A stretch of DNA of 64,000 nt. Source: Pseudomonas beijingensis. GTDB taxonomy: Bacteria; Pseudomonadota; Gammaproteobacteria; Pseudomonadales; Pseudomonadaceae. The stretch covers positions 3,352,001-3,416,000 of the forward strand of contig NZ_CP117425.1 in assembly GCF_030687295.1 (NCBI RefSeq), written 5' to 3'. Positions 28,308-36,649 of this stretch are shown here, piece by piece. A program made the translations under genes and the position numbers. Under the pieces are notes generated by a model. That model ran no database searches. It was given only the letters and a program-made list of their open reading frames with translations, and was not told where the DNA came from. Numbering within the stretch: position 1 is the first letter of the stretch; each line of letters starts with the position of its first letter.

Positions 28308-29861
28308 ATGTCCGTTCGCGACCCGAACGCTGTCCTGTGCGTCAGCGGTATCGGCAAGACCTATGCCCAGCCGGTACTGACCGACATCAGCCTGACGTTG
28401 ATGCGCGGTGAGGTGTTGGCGCTGACCGGTGAAAATGGCGCCGGCAAAAGCACCCTGTCCAAGATCATCGGCGGGCTGGTGACGCCGACGACCGGGCAGA
28501 TGCAATTCCAAGGGCAGGATTATCGCCCTGGCAGCCGGACCCAGGCAGAAGAGCTGGGCGTGCGCATGGTGATGCAGGAACTCAACCTGCTGCCGACCCT
28601 GTCCGTGGCTGAGAACCTGTTCCTCGACAACCTGCCCAGCCATGGCGGCTGGATCAGCCGCAAGCAATTGCGCAAGTCAGCCATCGAAGCCATGGCCCAG
28701 GTGGGGCTTGATGCAATCGATCCTGACACGCTGGTCGGCGAGCTGGGGATCGGTCACCAGCAGATGGTCGAGATCGCCCGCAACCTGATCGGCGATTGCC
28801 ATGTGCTGATTCTCGATGAGCCGACCGCCATGCTGACGGCCCGCGAAGTTGAAATGCTCTTTGAGCAGATCACTCGTCTGCAGGCGCGTGGCGTGTCGAT
28901 CATCTACATTTCCCATCGTCTCGAAGAGTTGGCGCGGGTCGCCCAACGCATTGCGGTACTGCGTGACGGCAACCTGGTCTGCGTCGAGCCGATGGCCAAC
29001 TACGACAGCGAGCAACTGGTGACCCTGATGGTTGGCCGGGAGTTGGGCGAGCACATTGATCTCGGTCCACGCCAGATCGGCGCGCCGGCGTTGACCGTTA
29101 AAGGCCTGACCCGTTCCGACAAGGTCCGCGACGTGTCCTTCGAAGTCCGCAGTGGCGAGATCTTCGGCATCTCCGGCCTGATCGGGGCAGGGCGTACCGA
29201 ATTGTTGCGGCTGATCTTCGGTGCCGATCCGGCCGACAGCGGCACGGTGGCGCTGGGTTCGCCGGCCCAGGTCGTGAGCATTCGCTCCCCGTCCGATGCG
29301 GTGGCCCATGGCATCGCCTTGATCACCGAAGACCGCAAGGGCGAAGGCCTGCTGCTGACTCAATCCATCGCCGCCAACATTGCCCTGGGTAACATGCCGG
29401 AGATTTCCAGCGCCGGCCTGGTCAATGGCAGCGCCGAACTGGCCTTGGCGCAGCGGCAGGTCGATGCCATGCGCATCCGCAGTTCCAGCCCGACCCAGTT
29501 GGTGTCCGAGCTGTCGGGCGGCAACCAGCAGAAAGTCGTGATCGGTCGTTGGCTCGAACGCGATTGCGCAGTCATGCTGTTCGACGAGCCGACCCGTGGC
29601 ATCGATGTCGGCGCCAAATTCGACATTTATGCGCTGCTCGGCGAGTTGACTCGCCAGGGCAAGGCGCTGGTCGTGGTGTCCAGTGACCTGCGGGAACTGA
29701 TGTTGATCTGCGACCGGATCGGCGTGCTGTCCGCCGGGCGCCTGATCGACACCTTCGAGCGCGACAGCTGGACCCAGGATGACTTGCTTGCCGCCGCATT
29801 CGCCGGCTACCAGAAACGTGATGCGCTGCTCAACGAAGCAGCGCCTAGGGATCTTTCATGA
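28308..29861 (+). CDS. rbsA: Ribose ABC transporter ATP-binding protein (double ABC)
   Basis: 517 residues, starting at ATG 28308 with TTGGAGA upstream; the longer frame from 28269 covers the stem-loop and is rejected. Two ABC domains: the first has Walker A GENGAGKST, signature-like ELGIGHQQMVEIA and Walker B VLILDEPTAML. The second has the degenerate Walker A GLIGAGRTEL and an intact signature ELSGGNQQKVVIGRWL with LFDEPTRGIDVG. This is the usual layout of RbsA/MglA. It energises ribose uptake with RbsC. The stop overlaps the rbsC start (ATGA). Confidence 0.93.
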   Translation: MSVRDPNAVLCVSGIGKTYAQPVLTDISLTLMRGEVLALTGENGAGKSTLSKIIGGLVTPTTGQMQFQGQDYRPGSRTQAEELGVRMVMQELNLLPTLSVAENLFLDNLPSHGGWISRKQLRKSAIEAMAQVGLDAIDPDTLVGELGIGHQQMVEIARNLIGDCHVLILDEPTAMLTAREVEMLFEQITRLQARGVSIIYISHRLEELARVAQRIAVLRDGNLVCVEPMANYDSEQLVTLMVGRELGEHIDLGPRQIGAPALTVKGLTRSDKVRDVSFEVRSGEIFGISGLIGAGRTELLRLIFGADPADSGTVALGSPAQVVSIRSPSDAVAHGIALITEDRKGEGLLLTQSIAANIALGNMPEISSAGLVNGSAELALAQRQVDAMRIRSSSPTQLVSELSGGNQQKVVIGRWLERDCAVMLFDEPTRGIDVGAKFDIYALLGELTRQGKALVVVSSDLRELMLICDRIGVLSAGRLIDTFERDSWTQDDLLAAAFAGYQKRDALLNEAAPRDLS

Positions 29862-30835
29862 AAACCGCATCTGCCGTCGGCAAATCGAGTGGCAACTTCT
29901 ACGGCCTCGGGACCTACCTGGGCCTGGCCGGCGCGCTGCTGGCCATGATCGCGCTGTTCTCGGCCTTGAGCAGCCATTTCCTGTCCTATGACACCTTCAG
30001 TACCTTGGCCAACCAGATTCCCGACCTCATGGTGCTGGCGGTCGGTATGACGTTCATTCTGATCATCGGCGGCATCGACCTGTCGGTGGGCTCGGTGCTC
30101 GCACTGGCGGCCTCGACGGTCAGCGTGGCCGTGCTCGGCTGGGGCTGGAGTGTCTGGCCATCGGCCTTGCTCGGCATGGCCGTGGCGGCGTTGGCGGGTA
30201 CGGTCACCGGTTCGATCACCGTGGCGTGGCGGATTCCATCGTTCATCGTCTCCCTCGGCGTGCTGGAAATGGCCCGGGGCCTGGCGTACCAGATGACTGG
30301 TTCGCGGACCGCCTACATCGGCGACTCGTTCGCCTGGCTCTCCAACCCCATCGCCTTTGGTATCTCGCCTTCGTTCATCATCGCTTTGCTGGTGATCTTC
30401 ATTGCCCAGGCGGTGCTGACTCGTACGGTGTTCGGTCGCTACCTGATCGGCATCGGCACCAATGAAGAAGCCGTGCGCCTGGCCGGCATCAATCCAAAGC
30501 CCTACAAGATCCTGGTGTTCAGCCTGATGGGCCTGCTGGCCGGTGTGGCGGCGCTGTTCCAGATTTCTCGCCTGGAGGCCGCGGACCCGAACGCCGGCTC
30601 CGGCCTGGAACTGCAGGTGATCGCTGCGGTGGTCATCGGCGGAACCAGCCTGATGGGTGGGCGAGGCTCGGTCATCAGCACTTTCTTTGGCGTGCTGATC
30701 ATCTCCGTGCTGGCGGCGGGCCTGGCGCAGATCGGCGCTACCGAACCGACCAAACGCATCATTACCGGCGCGGTGATCGTGGTGGCGGTCGTGCTCGATA
30801 CCTATCGCAGCCAGCGCGCCAGTCGGCGGGGCTGA
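29858..30835 (+). CDS. rbsC: Ribose ABC transporter permease
   Basis: 325 residues with about eight to ten hydrophobic helices. Family marks: LMVLAVGMTFILIIGGIDLSVGSVLALA near residues 50-75, the cytoplasmic coupling loop GIGTNEEAVRLAGINPKPYK, and VIGGTSLMGGRGSVISTFFGVLII. It forms the membrane channel of the ribose importer together with RbsA and RbsB. Overlaps rbsA by four bases and is followed by rbsR with a three-base gap. Confidence 0.93.
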   Translation: MKTASAVGKSSGNFYGLGTYLGLAGALLAMIALFSALSSHFLSYDTFSTLANQIPDLMVLAVGMTFILIIGGIDLSVGSVLALAASTVSVAVLGWGWSVWPSALLGMAVAALAGTVTGSITVAWRIPSFIVSLGVLEMARGLAYQMTGSRTAYIGDSFAWLSNPIAFGISPSFIIALLVIFIAQAVLTRTVFGRYLIGIGTNEEAVRLAGINPKPYKILVFSLMGLLAGVAALFQISRLEAADPNAGSGLELQVIAAVVIGGTSLMGGRGSVISTFFGVLIISVLAAGLAQIGATEPTKRIITGAVIVVAVVLDTYRSQRASRRG

Positions 30836-30838
30836 ACC

Positions 30839-31858
30839 ATGGCGACGATCAAGGATGTAGCAGCGCTCGCGGGGATTTCCTACACCACCGTGTCCCACGT
30901 GGTGAACAAGACGCGGCCGGTCAGCGAAGAAGTGCGGCTCAAGGTCGAGGCGGCCATCGAGCGCCTGGACTACGTGCCCAGCGCCGTGGCCCGGTCGCTC
31001 AAGGCCAAGACCACGGCGACCATCGGCCTGCTGGTGCCCAACAGCCTCAACCCTTACTTTGCCGAGTTGGCCCGGGGCATCGAGGATTACTGTGAGCGCA
31101 ACGGCTATTGCGTGATCCTGTGCAACTCTGACGACAACCCGGACAAGCAACGCAGCTACCTGCGTGTGCTGCTGGAAAAACGCATCGATGGCCTGATCTT
31201 CGCGTCCGCTGGCGGTGATGTCGGCCTGGCCGAGGGGCTGGCCAACGTGCGCACGCCCATGGTGATCGTCGACCGCGGGCTCGATGGCGTCGACGCAGAC
31301 CTGGTGCGCATCGATCATGAATACGGCGCCTACCTGGCGACCCGGCACCTGCTGGAGCTGGGGCACCGCGATATTGCCTTCATCGGCGGCCCGGCCAACA
31401 CCAGCGTGGCGCAGATGCGTTTGGCCGGTTACTGCCGAGCACTGAAAGAGGCCGGGATCGAGTTGCCCGTCGAGCGCATGCTCGAGAGCGATTTCACCAG
31501 TACCGGCGGTTACCGCGCCGCCGCGCAATTGCTTGAACTGCAGCCGCCGAGTGCGATCTTTGCGGCCAACGACATGATCGGCATCGGTGTGCTGCGCGCC
31601 GCCGCTGAACGCAACATACGCGTACCCAGCGAGCTGTCGGTCATTGGTTTCGACGACATCCAGATGAGCCGTTATGTCTACCCGGCGTTGACCACGGTGG
31701 GGCAGTCGATCCTGCAGCTCGGTGAGATGGCGGCCGAAGTGCTGCTGCTGCGTATCGCGACACCGAGCCTTGCCACCGACCAGCGGATCGTGACGCCAAG
31801 TATTGTCTTGCGTGAGTCGACTGCACCGCTGTCCGGTACATTCGCCCAATACCGCTGA
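30839..31858 (+). CDS. rbsR: LacI family repressor of the ribose operon
   Basis: 339 residues. The N-terminal LacI helix-turn-helix and hinge (ATIKDVAALAGISYTTVSHVVNKTR, AVARSLKAKTTATIGLLVP) is followed by a periplasmic-binding-like effector domain (DGLIFASAGGDVG, FIGGPANTSVAQMRLAGY, IFAANDMIGIGVLRAA, IGFDDIQMSRYVYP). It most likely binds the palindrome at 27226-27239 and is released by ribose or a derivative. Here it lies inside the operon between the transporter and the kinase, rather than at the end as in E. coli. Confidence 0.92.
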   Translation: MATIKDVAALAGISYTTVSHVVNKTRPVSEEVRLKVEAAIERLDYVPSAVARSLKAKTTATIGLLVPNSLNPYFAELARGIEDYCERNGYCVILCNSDDNPDKQRSYLRVLLEKRIDGLIFASAGGDVGLAEGLANVRTPMVIVDRGLDGVDADLVRIDHEYGAYLATRHLLELGHRDIAFIGGPANTSVAQMRLAGYCRALKEAGIELPVERMLESDFTSTGGYRAAAQLLELQPPSAIFAANDMIGIGVLRAAAERNIRVPSELSVIGFDDIQMSRYVYPALTTVGQSILQLGEMAAEVLLLRIATPSLATDQRIVTPSIVLRESTAPLSGTFAQYR

Positions 31859-31881
31859 ACCGAATTGATGAGTAGTGATGT

Positions 31882-32796
31882 ATGCCAGCAAAAGTAGTGG
31901 TAATAGGCAGCCTGAACATGGACCTGGTGACCCGGGCGCCGCGCTTGCCCCGTGGCGGTGAAACACTGATCGGCGAGTCGTTCGCCACCATCCCGGGCGG
32001 CAAGGGCGCCAACCAGGCGGTGGCCGCCGCGCGCCTGGGAGCGCAGGTGTCGATGGTCGGTTGCGTGGGCAACGATGCCTACGGCGAGCAATTGCGCGGC
32101 GCACTGCTGGCCGAGGGCATCGACTGCCAGGCGGTGCGCGTGGTGGAGGATTCCAGCGGCGTGGCGCTGATTGTTGTCGATGACAACAGCCAGAATGCCA
32201 TCGTTATCGTCGCCGGTGCCAACGGAGCGCTCACTGCCGAGGTCTTGGACGGTGTCGATGCAGTGCTGCAAAGCGCCGATGTCATTATCTGCCAGCTCGA
32301 AGTGCCGGATGCCACCGTCGGCCATGCCCTCAAGCGCGGCCGTGAGTTGGGCAAAATCGTCATCCTCAACCCGGCGCCGGCTTCCCATACGTTGCCGGCC
32401 GACTGGTATGCCTGCGTCGATTACCTGATTCCCAATGAAAGTGAAGCAGCGGTGCTGAGCGGGCTGGCGGTGGACTCCCTGGAAACCGCCGAAGCCGCGG
32501 CGGCGCATCTGATCGCCGCCGGTGCCGGCAAGGTGATCGTCACCCTGGGCGCCCAGGGCCTGATGTTCGCCAATGGCGCCAGCTTCGAACACTTCCCGGC
32601 CCCGCGGGTCAAGGCGGTGGACACCACGGCGGCCGGAGACACCTTTGTCGGCGGCTTCGCGGCAGCCTTGGCCAGCGGCAAGAGCGAGGTCGATGCGATT
32701 CGTTTCGGTCAGGTCGCCGCCGCGCTGTCGGTCACCCGATCCGGCGCGCAACCTTCAATCCCCACGTTGCTGGAAGTGCAGGCTTTCAAATCATGA
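31882..32796 (+). CDS. rbsK: Ribokinase
   Basis: 304 residues, PfkB family. [43 protein letters not shown] (sugar-binding Gly-Gly-Lys-Gly) and [17 protein letters not shown] (ATP site with the catalytic Asp) are all present. It phosphorylates ribose to ribose 5-phosphate after import. It starts 23 bases after rbsR and its stop overlaps the rbsD start (ATGA), so expression is coupled. Confidence 0.95.
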   Translation: MPAKVVVIGSLNMDLVTRAPRLPRGGETLIGESFATIPGGKGANQAVAAARLGAQVSMVGCVGNDAYGEQLRGALLAEGIDCQAVRVVEDSSGVALIVVDDNSQNAIVIVAGANGALTAEVLDGVDAVLQSADVIICQLEVPDATVGHALKRGRELGKIVILNPAPASHTLPADWYACVDYLIPNESEAAVLSGLAVDSLETAEAAAAHLIAAGAGKVIVTLGAQGLMFANGASFEHFPAPRVKAVDTTAAGDTFVGGFAAALASGKSEVDAIRFGQVAAALSVTRSGAQPSIPTLLEVQAFKS

Positions 32797-33197
32797 AAAA
32801 GACGCCGTTGTTGAATGTGGCACTGTCGCGACTGATCGCTTCCCTCGGCCATGGCGACAAGGTGGTCATCGGTGATGCCGGCCTGCCTGTGCCGCCCCAG
32901 GTCGAATTGATCGACCTGGCCCTGACCCATGGCATTCCTGATTTTGTCAGCACCTTGAAGGTGGTGCTCAGCGAAATGCAGGTGGAAAGCCATGTCCTGG
33001 CCGAGGAAATCCTCGAGAAGCAACCTTCGGCCCTGACGACCCTGGAGGCGCTGCATGCCGAGGGTGCGCTGGGTGAGCGGGCGTTGGTCAGTCATGAACA
33101 ATTCAAGGTCATCAGCCAACAGGCACGGGCGATCATTCGCACCGGCGAATGCTCGCCGTACTGCAATATCGTGCTGGTCGCTGGAGTGACGTTCTAA
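32793..33197 (+). CDS. rbsD: D-ribose pyranase
   Basis: 134 residues. [34 protein letters not shown] with the catalytic His in LGHGD, and the end [14 protein letters not shown], identify RbsD. It interconverts pyranose and furanose forms of ribose so that RbsK gets its substrate. Its ATG overlaps the rbsK stop. It is followed after 30 bases by the nucleoside hydrolase gene, apparently in the same transcript. Confidence 0.95.
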   Translation: MKKTPLLNVALSRLIASLGHGDKVVIGDAGLPVPPQVELIDLALTHGIPDFVSTLKVVLSEMQVESHVLAEEILEKQPSALTTLEALHAEGALGERALVSHEQFKVISQQARAIIRTGECSPYCNIVLVAGVTF

Positions 33198-33227
33198 CCC
33201 TGTTCAACCCTGCACAAGGAATGCGCC

Positions 33228-34256
33228 ATGCACCGCTATGCTGAGAAAATGCACCAACTGATCCGGAGTCTGCTGCTTTTGTCATTGATCACCGCAACGA
33301 GCGCCCAGGCGGCGGAAAAGATCGACCTGATCATCGACACCGATCCAGGCGCCGACGACGTGGTGGCGCTGTTGTTCGCCCTGGCATCGCCCGAGGAACT
33401 TCATATCCGTGCGCTGACCACCGTCGCCGGCAATGTGCGCCTGGACAAGACCTCGCGCAACGCTCGCCTGGCCCGTGAGTGGGCAGGGCGCGAAGACGTG
33501 CCGGTCTACGCCGGTGCGCCGAAACCGTTGATGCGCACGCCCATCTACGCAGAAAACATCCATGGCAAGGAAGGCCTGTCGGGTGTCACGGTGCACGAGC
33601 CGAAGAAGGGGCTGGCCGAGGGCAATGCCGTCAACTACCTGATCGACACGCTGAAGGCGGCCAAGCCCCACAGCATTACCATTGCCATGTTGGGGCCGCA
33701 GACCAACCTGGCGCTGGCGTTGGTCCAGGAACCGGACATTGTCCAAGGCATCAAGGAAGTGGTGATCATGGGCGGTGCGCACTTCAACGGCGGCAATATC
33801 ACGCCGGTGGCTGAGTTCAATCTGTTCGCCGACCCGCAGGCGGCCGAGGTGGTGGCCAAGAGCGGCGTGAAGCTGACCTACCTGCCGCTGGACGTGACCC
33901 ACAAGATCCTCACCAGCGAAGCGCGCCTGAATCAGATCGCGGCGCTGAACAACAACGCCAGCAAGTTGGTGGGCGATATCCTCAACGAATACGTCAAGGG
34001 CGATATGGAGCACTACGGCATGACGGGCGGGCCGGTGCATGACGCAACCGTGATTGCCTACCTGCTCAAGCCACAACTGTTCACCGGCCGTTCGGTCAAT
34101 GTCGTCGTGGACAGTCGCGAGGGTCCGACGTTCGGGCAGACCATCGTCGACTGGTATGACGGCCTGAAGGCGCCGAAGAACGCGTTCTGGGTGGAAAACG
34201 GTGATGCCCAGGGGGTCTTCGACCTGCTGACCGAGCGCCTGGCGCGCCTCAAGTAA
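33228..34256 (+). CDS. Secreted inosine/uridine-preferring nucleoside hydrolase
   Basis: 342 residues; ATG 33228 has AAGGA upstream. A signal peptide (LLLLSLITATSAQA) suggests a periplasmic enzyme. The calcium-binding signature DTDPGADDVVALLFAL is at the mature N-terminus; other marks are AENIHGKEGL, MLGPQTNLALAL, VIMGGAHFNGGNITPVAEFNLFADPQAA and GPVHDATVIAYLL. It splits nucleosides into ribose and base, so it would feed the ribose importer encoded just upstream. Exact base preference cannot be read from sequence. Confidence 0.9.
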   Translation: MHRYAEKMHQLIRSLLLLSLITATSAQAAEKIDLIIDTDPGADDVVALLFALASPEELHIRALTTVAGNVRLDKTSRNARLAREWAGREDVPVYAGAPKPLMRTPIYAENIHGKEGLSGVTVHEPKKGLAEGNAVNYLIDTLKAAKPHSITIAMLGPQTNLALALVQEPDIVQGIKEVVIMGGAHFNGGNITPVAEFNLFADPQAAEVVAKSGVKLTYLPLDVTHKILTSEARLNQIAALNNNASKLVGDILNEYVKGDMEHYGMTGGPVHDATVIAYLLKPQLFTGRSVNVVVDSREGPTFGQTIVDWYDGLKAPKNAFWVENGDAQGVFDLLTERLARLK

Positions 34257-34272
34257 CCCGCCTGGCTATGCA

Positions 34273-34293
34273 CCCGCAGGCTGGACCTGCGGG
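34273..34293 (+). terminator. Terminator-like hairpin after the rbs/nucleoside hydrolase operon
   Basis: CCCGCAGG, loop CTGGA, CCTGCGGG: an 8-bp GC stem 16 bases after the stop codon. There is no clear T run, so it may be Rho-dependent or an mRNA end stabiliser. Confidence 0.45.
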
Positions 34294-34301
34294 CGCGTGC
34301 C

Positions 34302-34499
34302 TCAATCCACGGCGTCGACGATGCTCGAGTAGCGCTCGAACGTCTGCTGGATGAAGTTGCGGGCGACGTCCGTCCCCAACTCCTTCACCAACAAGTCTAT
34401 GCAGATGATTGCCAGTTCCTCCGGGCTGCCCGGGCTATAGGAACTGTGGCCCTCCGACCATTTGGCATTGATGGTGGCTTCGATGCTGACGGTGCTCAT
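34302..34499 (-). CDS. Small conserved hypothetical protein
   Basis: 65 residues from ATG 34497-34499. Acidic and helical in look (SPEELAIICIDLLVKELGTDVARNFIQQTFERYSSIV); no signal, membrane segment or metal motif. The ribosome site is weak. I do not recognise the family. It is convergent to the nucleoside hydrolase gene, sharing the hairpin at 34273-34293. Alternative longer frame upstream is not supported. Confidence 0.5.
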   Translation of the reverse strand: MSTVSIEATINAKWSEGHSSYSPGSPEELAIICIDLLVKELGTDVARNFIQQTFERYSSIVDAVD

Positions 34500-34629
34500 G
34501 GTCGGGCTCGCGAGTTGAAGGTCTGTAGGCTGAGTTAAACATTTTTGCCCGGGATTTGGCACTGCGACTTAGGCATTGGGGGAGGGCTGTGCGACACTTG
34601 TTTTTTTGGTTTCAGAAGGAGCCCCGCCC

Positions 34630-34935
34630 GTGCAGATCGATTTGAACGCTCCTGGCGGCCTGACCCTCGAGGCGGTTCGTCAATTGCTGGCCTCGGCCAG
34701 TGACGACGAGCATACCCAACTGCGCGTGACCAAGGGCGGCACCGCCTATTTGTCCTCGGGTGTGGTCGGTGGCGTAGACATCGAGGGTTTGCGCTTTCGG
34801 CTCGAGACCTGGGCGAAGGGTTCAGGCTACGTCGGGCGGGTCGCTGCCAGCGACGAGGTCTGGGTCATGCAGATCTACAATGCGCTGAAGGACAACTGGC
34901 CGAATCCACCTTTTGATTACATTGACGTTTATTGA
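34630..34935 (+). CDS. Conserved hypothetical protein
   Basis: 101 residues from the GTG at 34630, which follows AAGGAG by about eight bases; the longer frame from 34576 has no site. Soluble, mixed alpha/beta (QIDLNAPGGLTLEAVRQLLASASDDEHTQ, GVDIEGLRFRLETWAKGSGYVG, end PNPPFDYIDVY). No known motif seen. Monocistronic. Function unknown. Confidence 0.55.
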   Translation: MQIDLNAPGGLTLEAVRQLLASASDDEHTQLRVTKGGTAYLSSGVVGGVDIEGLRFRLETWAKGSGYVGRVAASDEVWVMQIYNALKDNWPNPPFDYIDVY

Positions 34936-35091
34936 GCGTCGTTCATATTCAGTCACGATTCATGCCTGAACAGCGGGAACGGGCTCAGGCAAACTGCCAG
35001 CTTTCCCCAGACTGATGGCGGCGGTGTTGAAACCAAGCGCCGATTGGGTTGTCGCACGCTCTCTGTTTATTCATCGAAAAAAGGAGGCTTC

Positions 35092-35406
35092 ATGCCTTGG
35101 AAGCTCGCGTCATTGAGTACTTTGCTGGCCGCCATGCTCTTGAGCGGTTGCAGCAGCACCTCTGAATCGACCCCCGAACCTGTGGCGGGCGAGACCGGTC
35201 ACAGCCGCTGCGAAGCAAAAGCCGCCGAGTTTGTCATTGGCAAAAAGGCTTCGCCGCAGTTGCTGGAGCAGGCCCGTACCCGTGCTGGCGCGCAGAATGC
35301 CCGGATCCTCAAGCCCAACGACATGGTGACGCTTGAATACCGCTCCGATCGCCTGAACCTCAATACCGATGCCAACATGGTGGTCGACCGGGTGAACTGC
35401 GGCTGA
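35092..35406 (+). CDS. I78 family peptidase inhibitor lipoprotein
   Basis: 104 residues from ATG 35092 with AAAGGAGG upstream. A lipoprotein signal with lipobox LSGC (LLAAMLLSGCSSTSES). The mature part has a Cys pair (SRCEAKAAEFVIGKKAS and VVDRVNCG) and the Inhibitor_I78 pattern ARTRAGAQNARILKPNDMVTLEYRSDRLNLNTD. The family includes elastase-type inhibitors; whether this one inhibits a protease is not known. A strong bidirectional terminator follows, shared with cspA. Confidence 0.8.
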   Translation: MPWKLASLSTLLAAMLLSGCSSTSESTPEPVAGETGHSRCEAKAAEFVIGKKASPQLLEQARTRAGAQNARILKPNDMVTLEYRSDRLNLNTDANMVVDRVNCG

Positions 35407-35427
35407 TCGATGATTTTCAATCGCCCA

Positions 35428-35459
35428 TAAAAAACCCCGTCACATGGACGGGGTTTTTT
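35428..35459. terminator. Bidirectional Rho-independent terminator
   Basis: AAAAAACCCCGTC, a short loop, GACGGGGTTTTTT: a GC stem flanked by A and T runs, so it can act on both strands. It ends the I78 gene on the plus strand and the cold-shock gene on the minus strand. Confidence 0.9.
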
Positions 35460-35473
35460 AGTACGCGGAGAAA

Positions 35474-35686
35474 TTACTCAGCGCGAACTTGTGCAGCTTG
35501 CATACCCTTTTGGCCTTTCTCAGCCACGAAGGAAACGGTCTGGCCTTCTTTCAGGCTTTTGAAACCGTCGCTTTCGATAGCTTTGAAGTGTACGAACAGG
35601 TCGTCACCGCCACCTTGAGGAGTGATGAAGCCGAAGCCTTTTTCATCGTTGAACCATTTAACGGTGCCGGTTTGGCGATTAGACAT
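35474..35686 (-). CDS. Cold-shock domain protein
   Basis: 70 residues from ATG 35684-35686 with TTGGAGA upstream. The full cold-shock fold is visible: [28 protein letters not shown] contains RNP1 (KGFGFI) and RNP2 (DLFVHF). Such CspA-like proteins bind single-stranded RNA and melt structure. The 289 bases upstream (to 35975) contain no gene and could include a long 5' untranslated leader, as is common in this family. Several paralogues exist in Pseudomonas; I cannot tell which this is. Confidence 0.93.
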   Translation of the reverse strand: MSNRQTGTVKWFNDEKGFGFITPQGGGDDLFVHFKAIESDGFKSLKEGQTVSFVAEKGQKGMQAAQVRAE

Positions 35687-35975
35687 GGTGTATCTCCAAG
35701 AAACATATATTTTCAGTGTACTGTGCTGCTCAGGCCAACTGGGCACACCCGGGTATCATAGTCGAAATGTTCGATTTGGGAGCCCCCCGCAGGCGCTGTT
35801 TGCCAATCAGTCGTGTTTGCTTTATCGCCTTTACCCGCTGAAAGGCCCGGTTTTAAAGGCTTTGAGCCGAAAGTAAAGACGATAAAAAAAGCTGTAAAAC
35901 CTGAATAAATCGTTCGAAAAAGCCTGAAATCAGGGTTTTTCAACCCTGTCGGGCCCGTTCAGGAGGCCTGTTTTC

Positions 35976-36278
35976 TTACTTTTTCGCCTTGTTATCGGCT
36001 TTGCATTTTGCGATCTGCCCCAGTGCCTTTTGCTGCAGCTCCGGGGTGGCCTTGTTGTCCATCAAGGCCTGGATGTCCGAGGCAGGGTAGGACTTGATCG
36101 CATCGGCGCCACAGGCGCAATGGGACTTGGCCGCGGCCGCGCCGATCTGGGGCGTTGCGGCTTGCGTGCATTGGGCCATGTATTTTTCGCGCTCGCCCTT
36201 GGGCCAGTCGGCATGGGCGGTCAGTGGCAGCAGCAGGGCGAGGGGGGCGACTACTGCAAACAATGTGTTCAGACGCAT
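35976..36278 (-). CDS. Small secreted Cys-containing hypothetical protein
   Basis: 100 residues from ATG 36276-36278, which has AAAGGAG about nine bases upstream; a longer TTG frame is rejected. A signal peptide (LFAVVAPLALLLPLTAHA) is followed by a charged helical domain with four Cys residues: YMAQCTQAA, HCACGADAI and IAKCKAD. These could form disulfides in the periplasm; no CxxCH haem motif is present. Lys-rich end. Family not recognised. Divergent from thrS. Confidence 0.6.
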   Translation of the reverse strand: MRLNTLFAVVAPLALLLPLTAHADWPKGEREKYMAQCTQAATPQIGAAAAKSHCACGADAIKSYPASDIQALMDNKATPELQQKALGQIAKCKADNKAKK

Positions 36279-36536
36279 GCGAAGATGCTCCTTTTGGGTC
36301 AATGTCTTGTTATCTGAGGCGTTGCGCTCGGTTCAGTTCAGCACTCTGGCATAAAAACCCTGGATTTACGCCAGCTTCAATTCCCGCGCGGCGATGACCG
36401 TTCATCTGTGCTAGCATGCCGGGCTCGGCTATTTCCAGGCTGTGGATGATCATTCGTCCCGGTGGCAAAGACCCCGAATAACCCTGATTTGAATCCCAGT
36501 CACTCTGGTTCGGTTTCCCCGGTTGGCCGCAAGGCT

Positions 36537-36630
36537 CCTGCCGCTGTAAGGCAGGCGTTCGTCATTGAATGGCCTGGACTGGATCTTGTACTGGCTCATC
36601 CCAACCCACGTGACCTTTGGTAGGGGTCAC
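36537..36630 (+). promoter_or_regulatory. thrS leader: two tRNA-Thr anticodon-like hairpins
   Basis: Hairpin 1: CCTGCC/GGCAGG (36537-36542, 36550-36555) with 7-base loop GCTGTAA, whose middle triplet TGT is a threonine anticodon. Hairpin 2: GTGACCT/GGGTCAC (36610-36616, 36624-36630) with 7-base loop TTGGTAG, showing anticodon GGT in the context of the tRNA-Thr(GGU) loop UUGGUAA. Hairpin 2 ends about five bases before the AGGAGAGGAGG ribosome site. This resembles the E. coli thrS translational operator. The rest of the 36279-36649 gap shows no gene. Confidence 0.65.
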
Positions 36631-36649
36631 CACTAGGAGAGGAGGCGCC

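Noticed and set aside
29807..32104. 765-codon minus-strand open frame
   Set aside because: Antisense to rbsC-rbsR-rbsK, rich in His/Arg/Gly with no motif; a shadow of the plus-strand genes.
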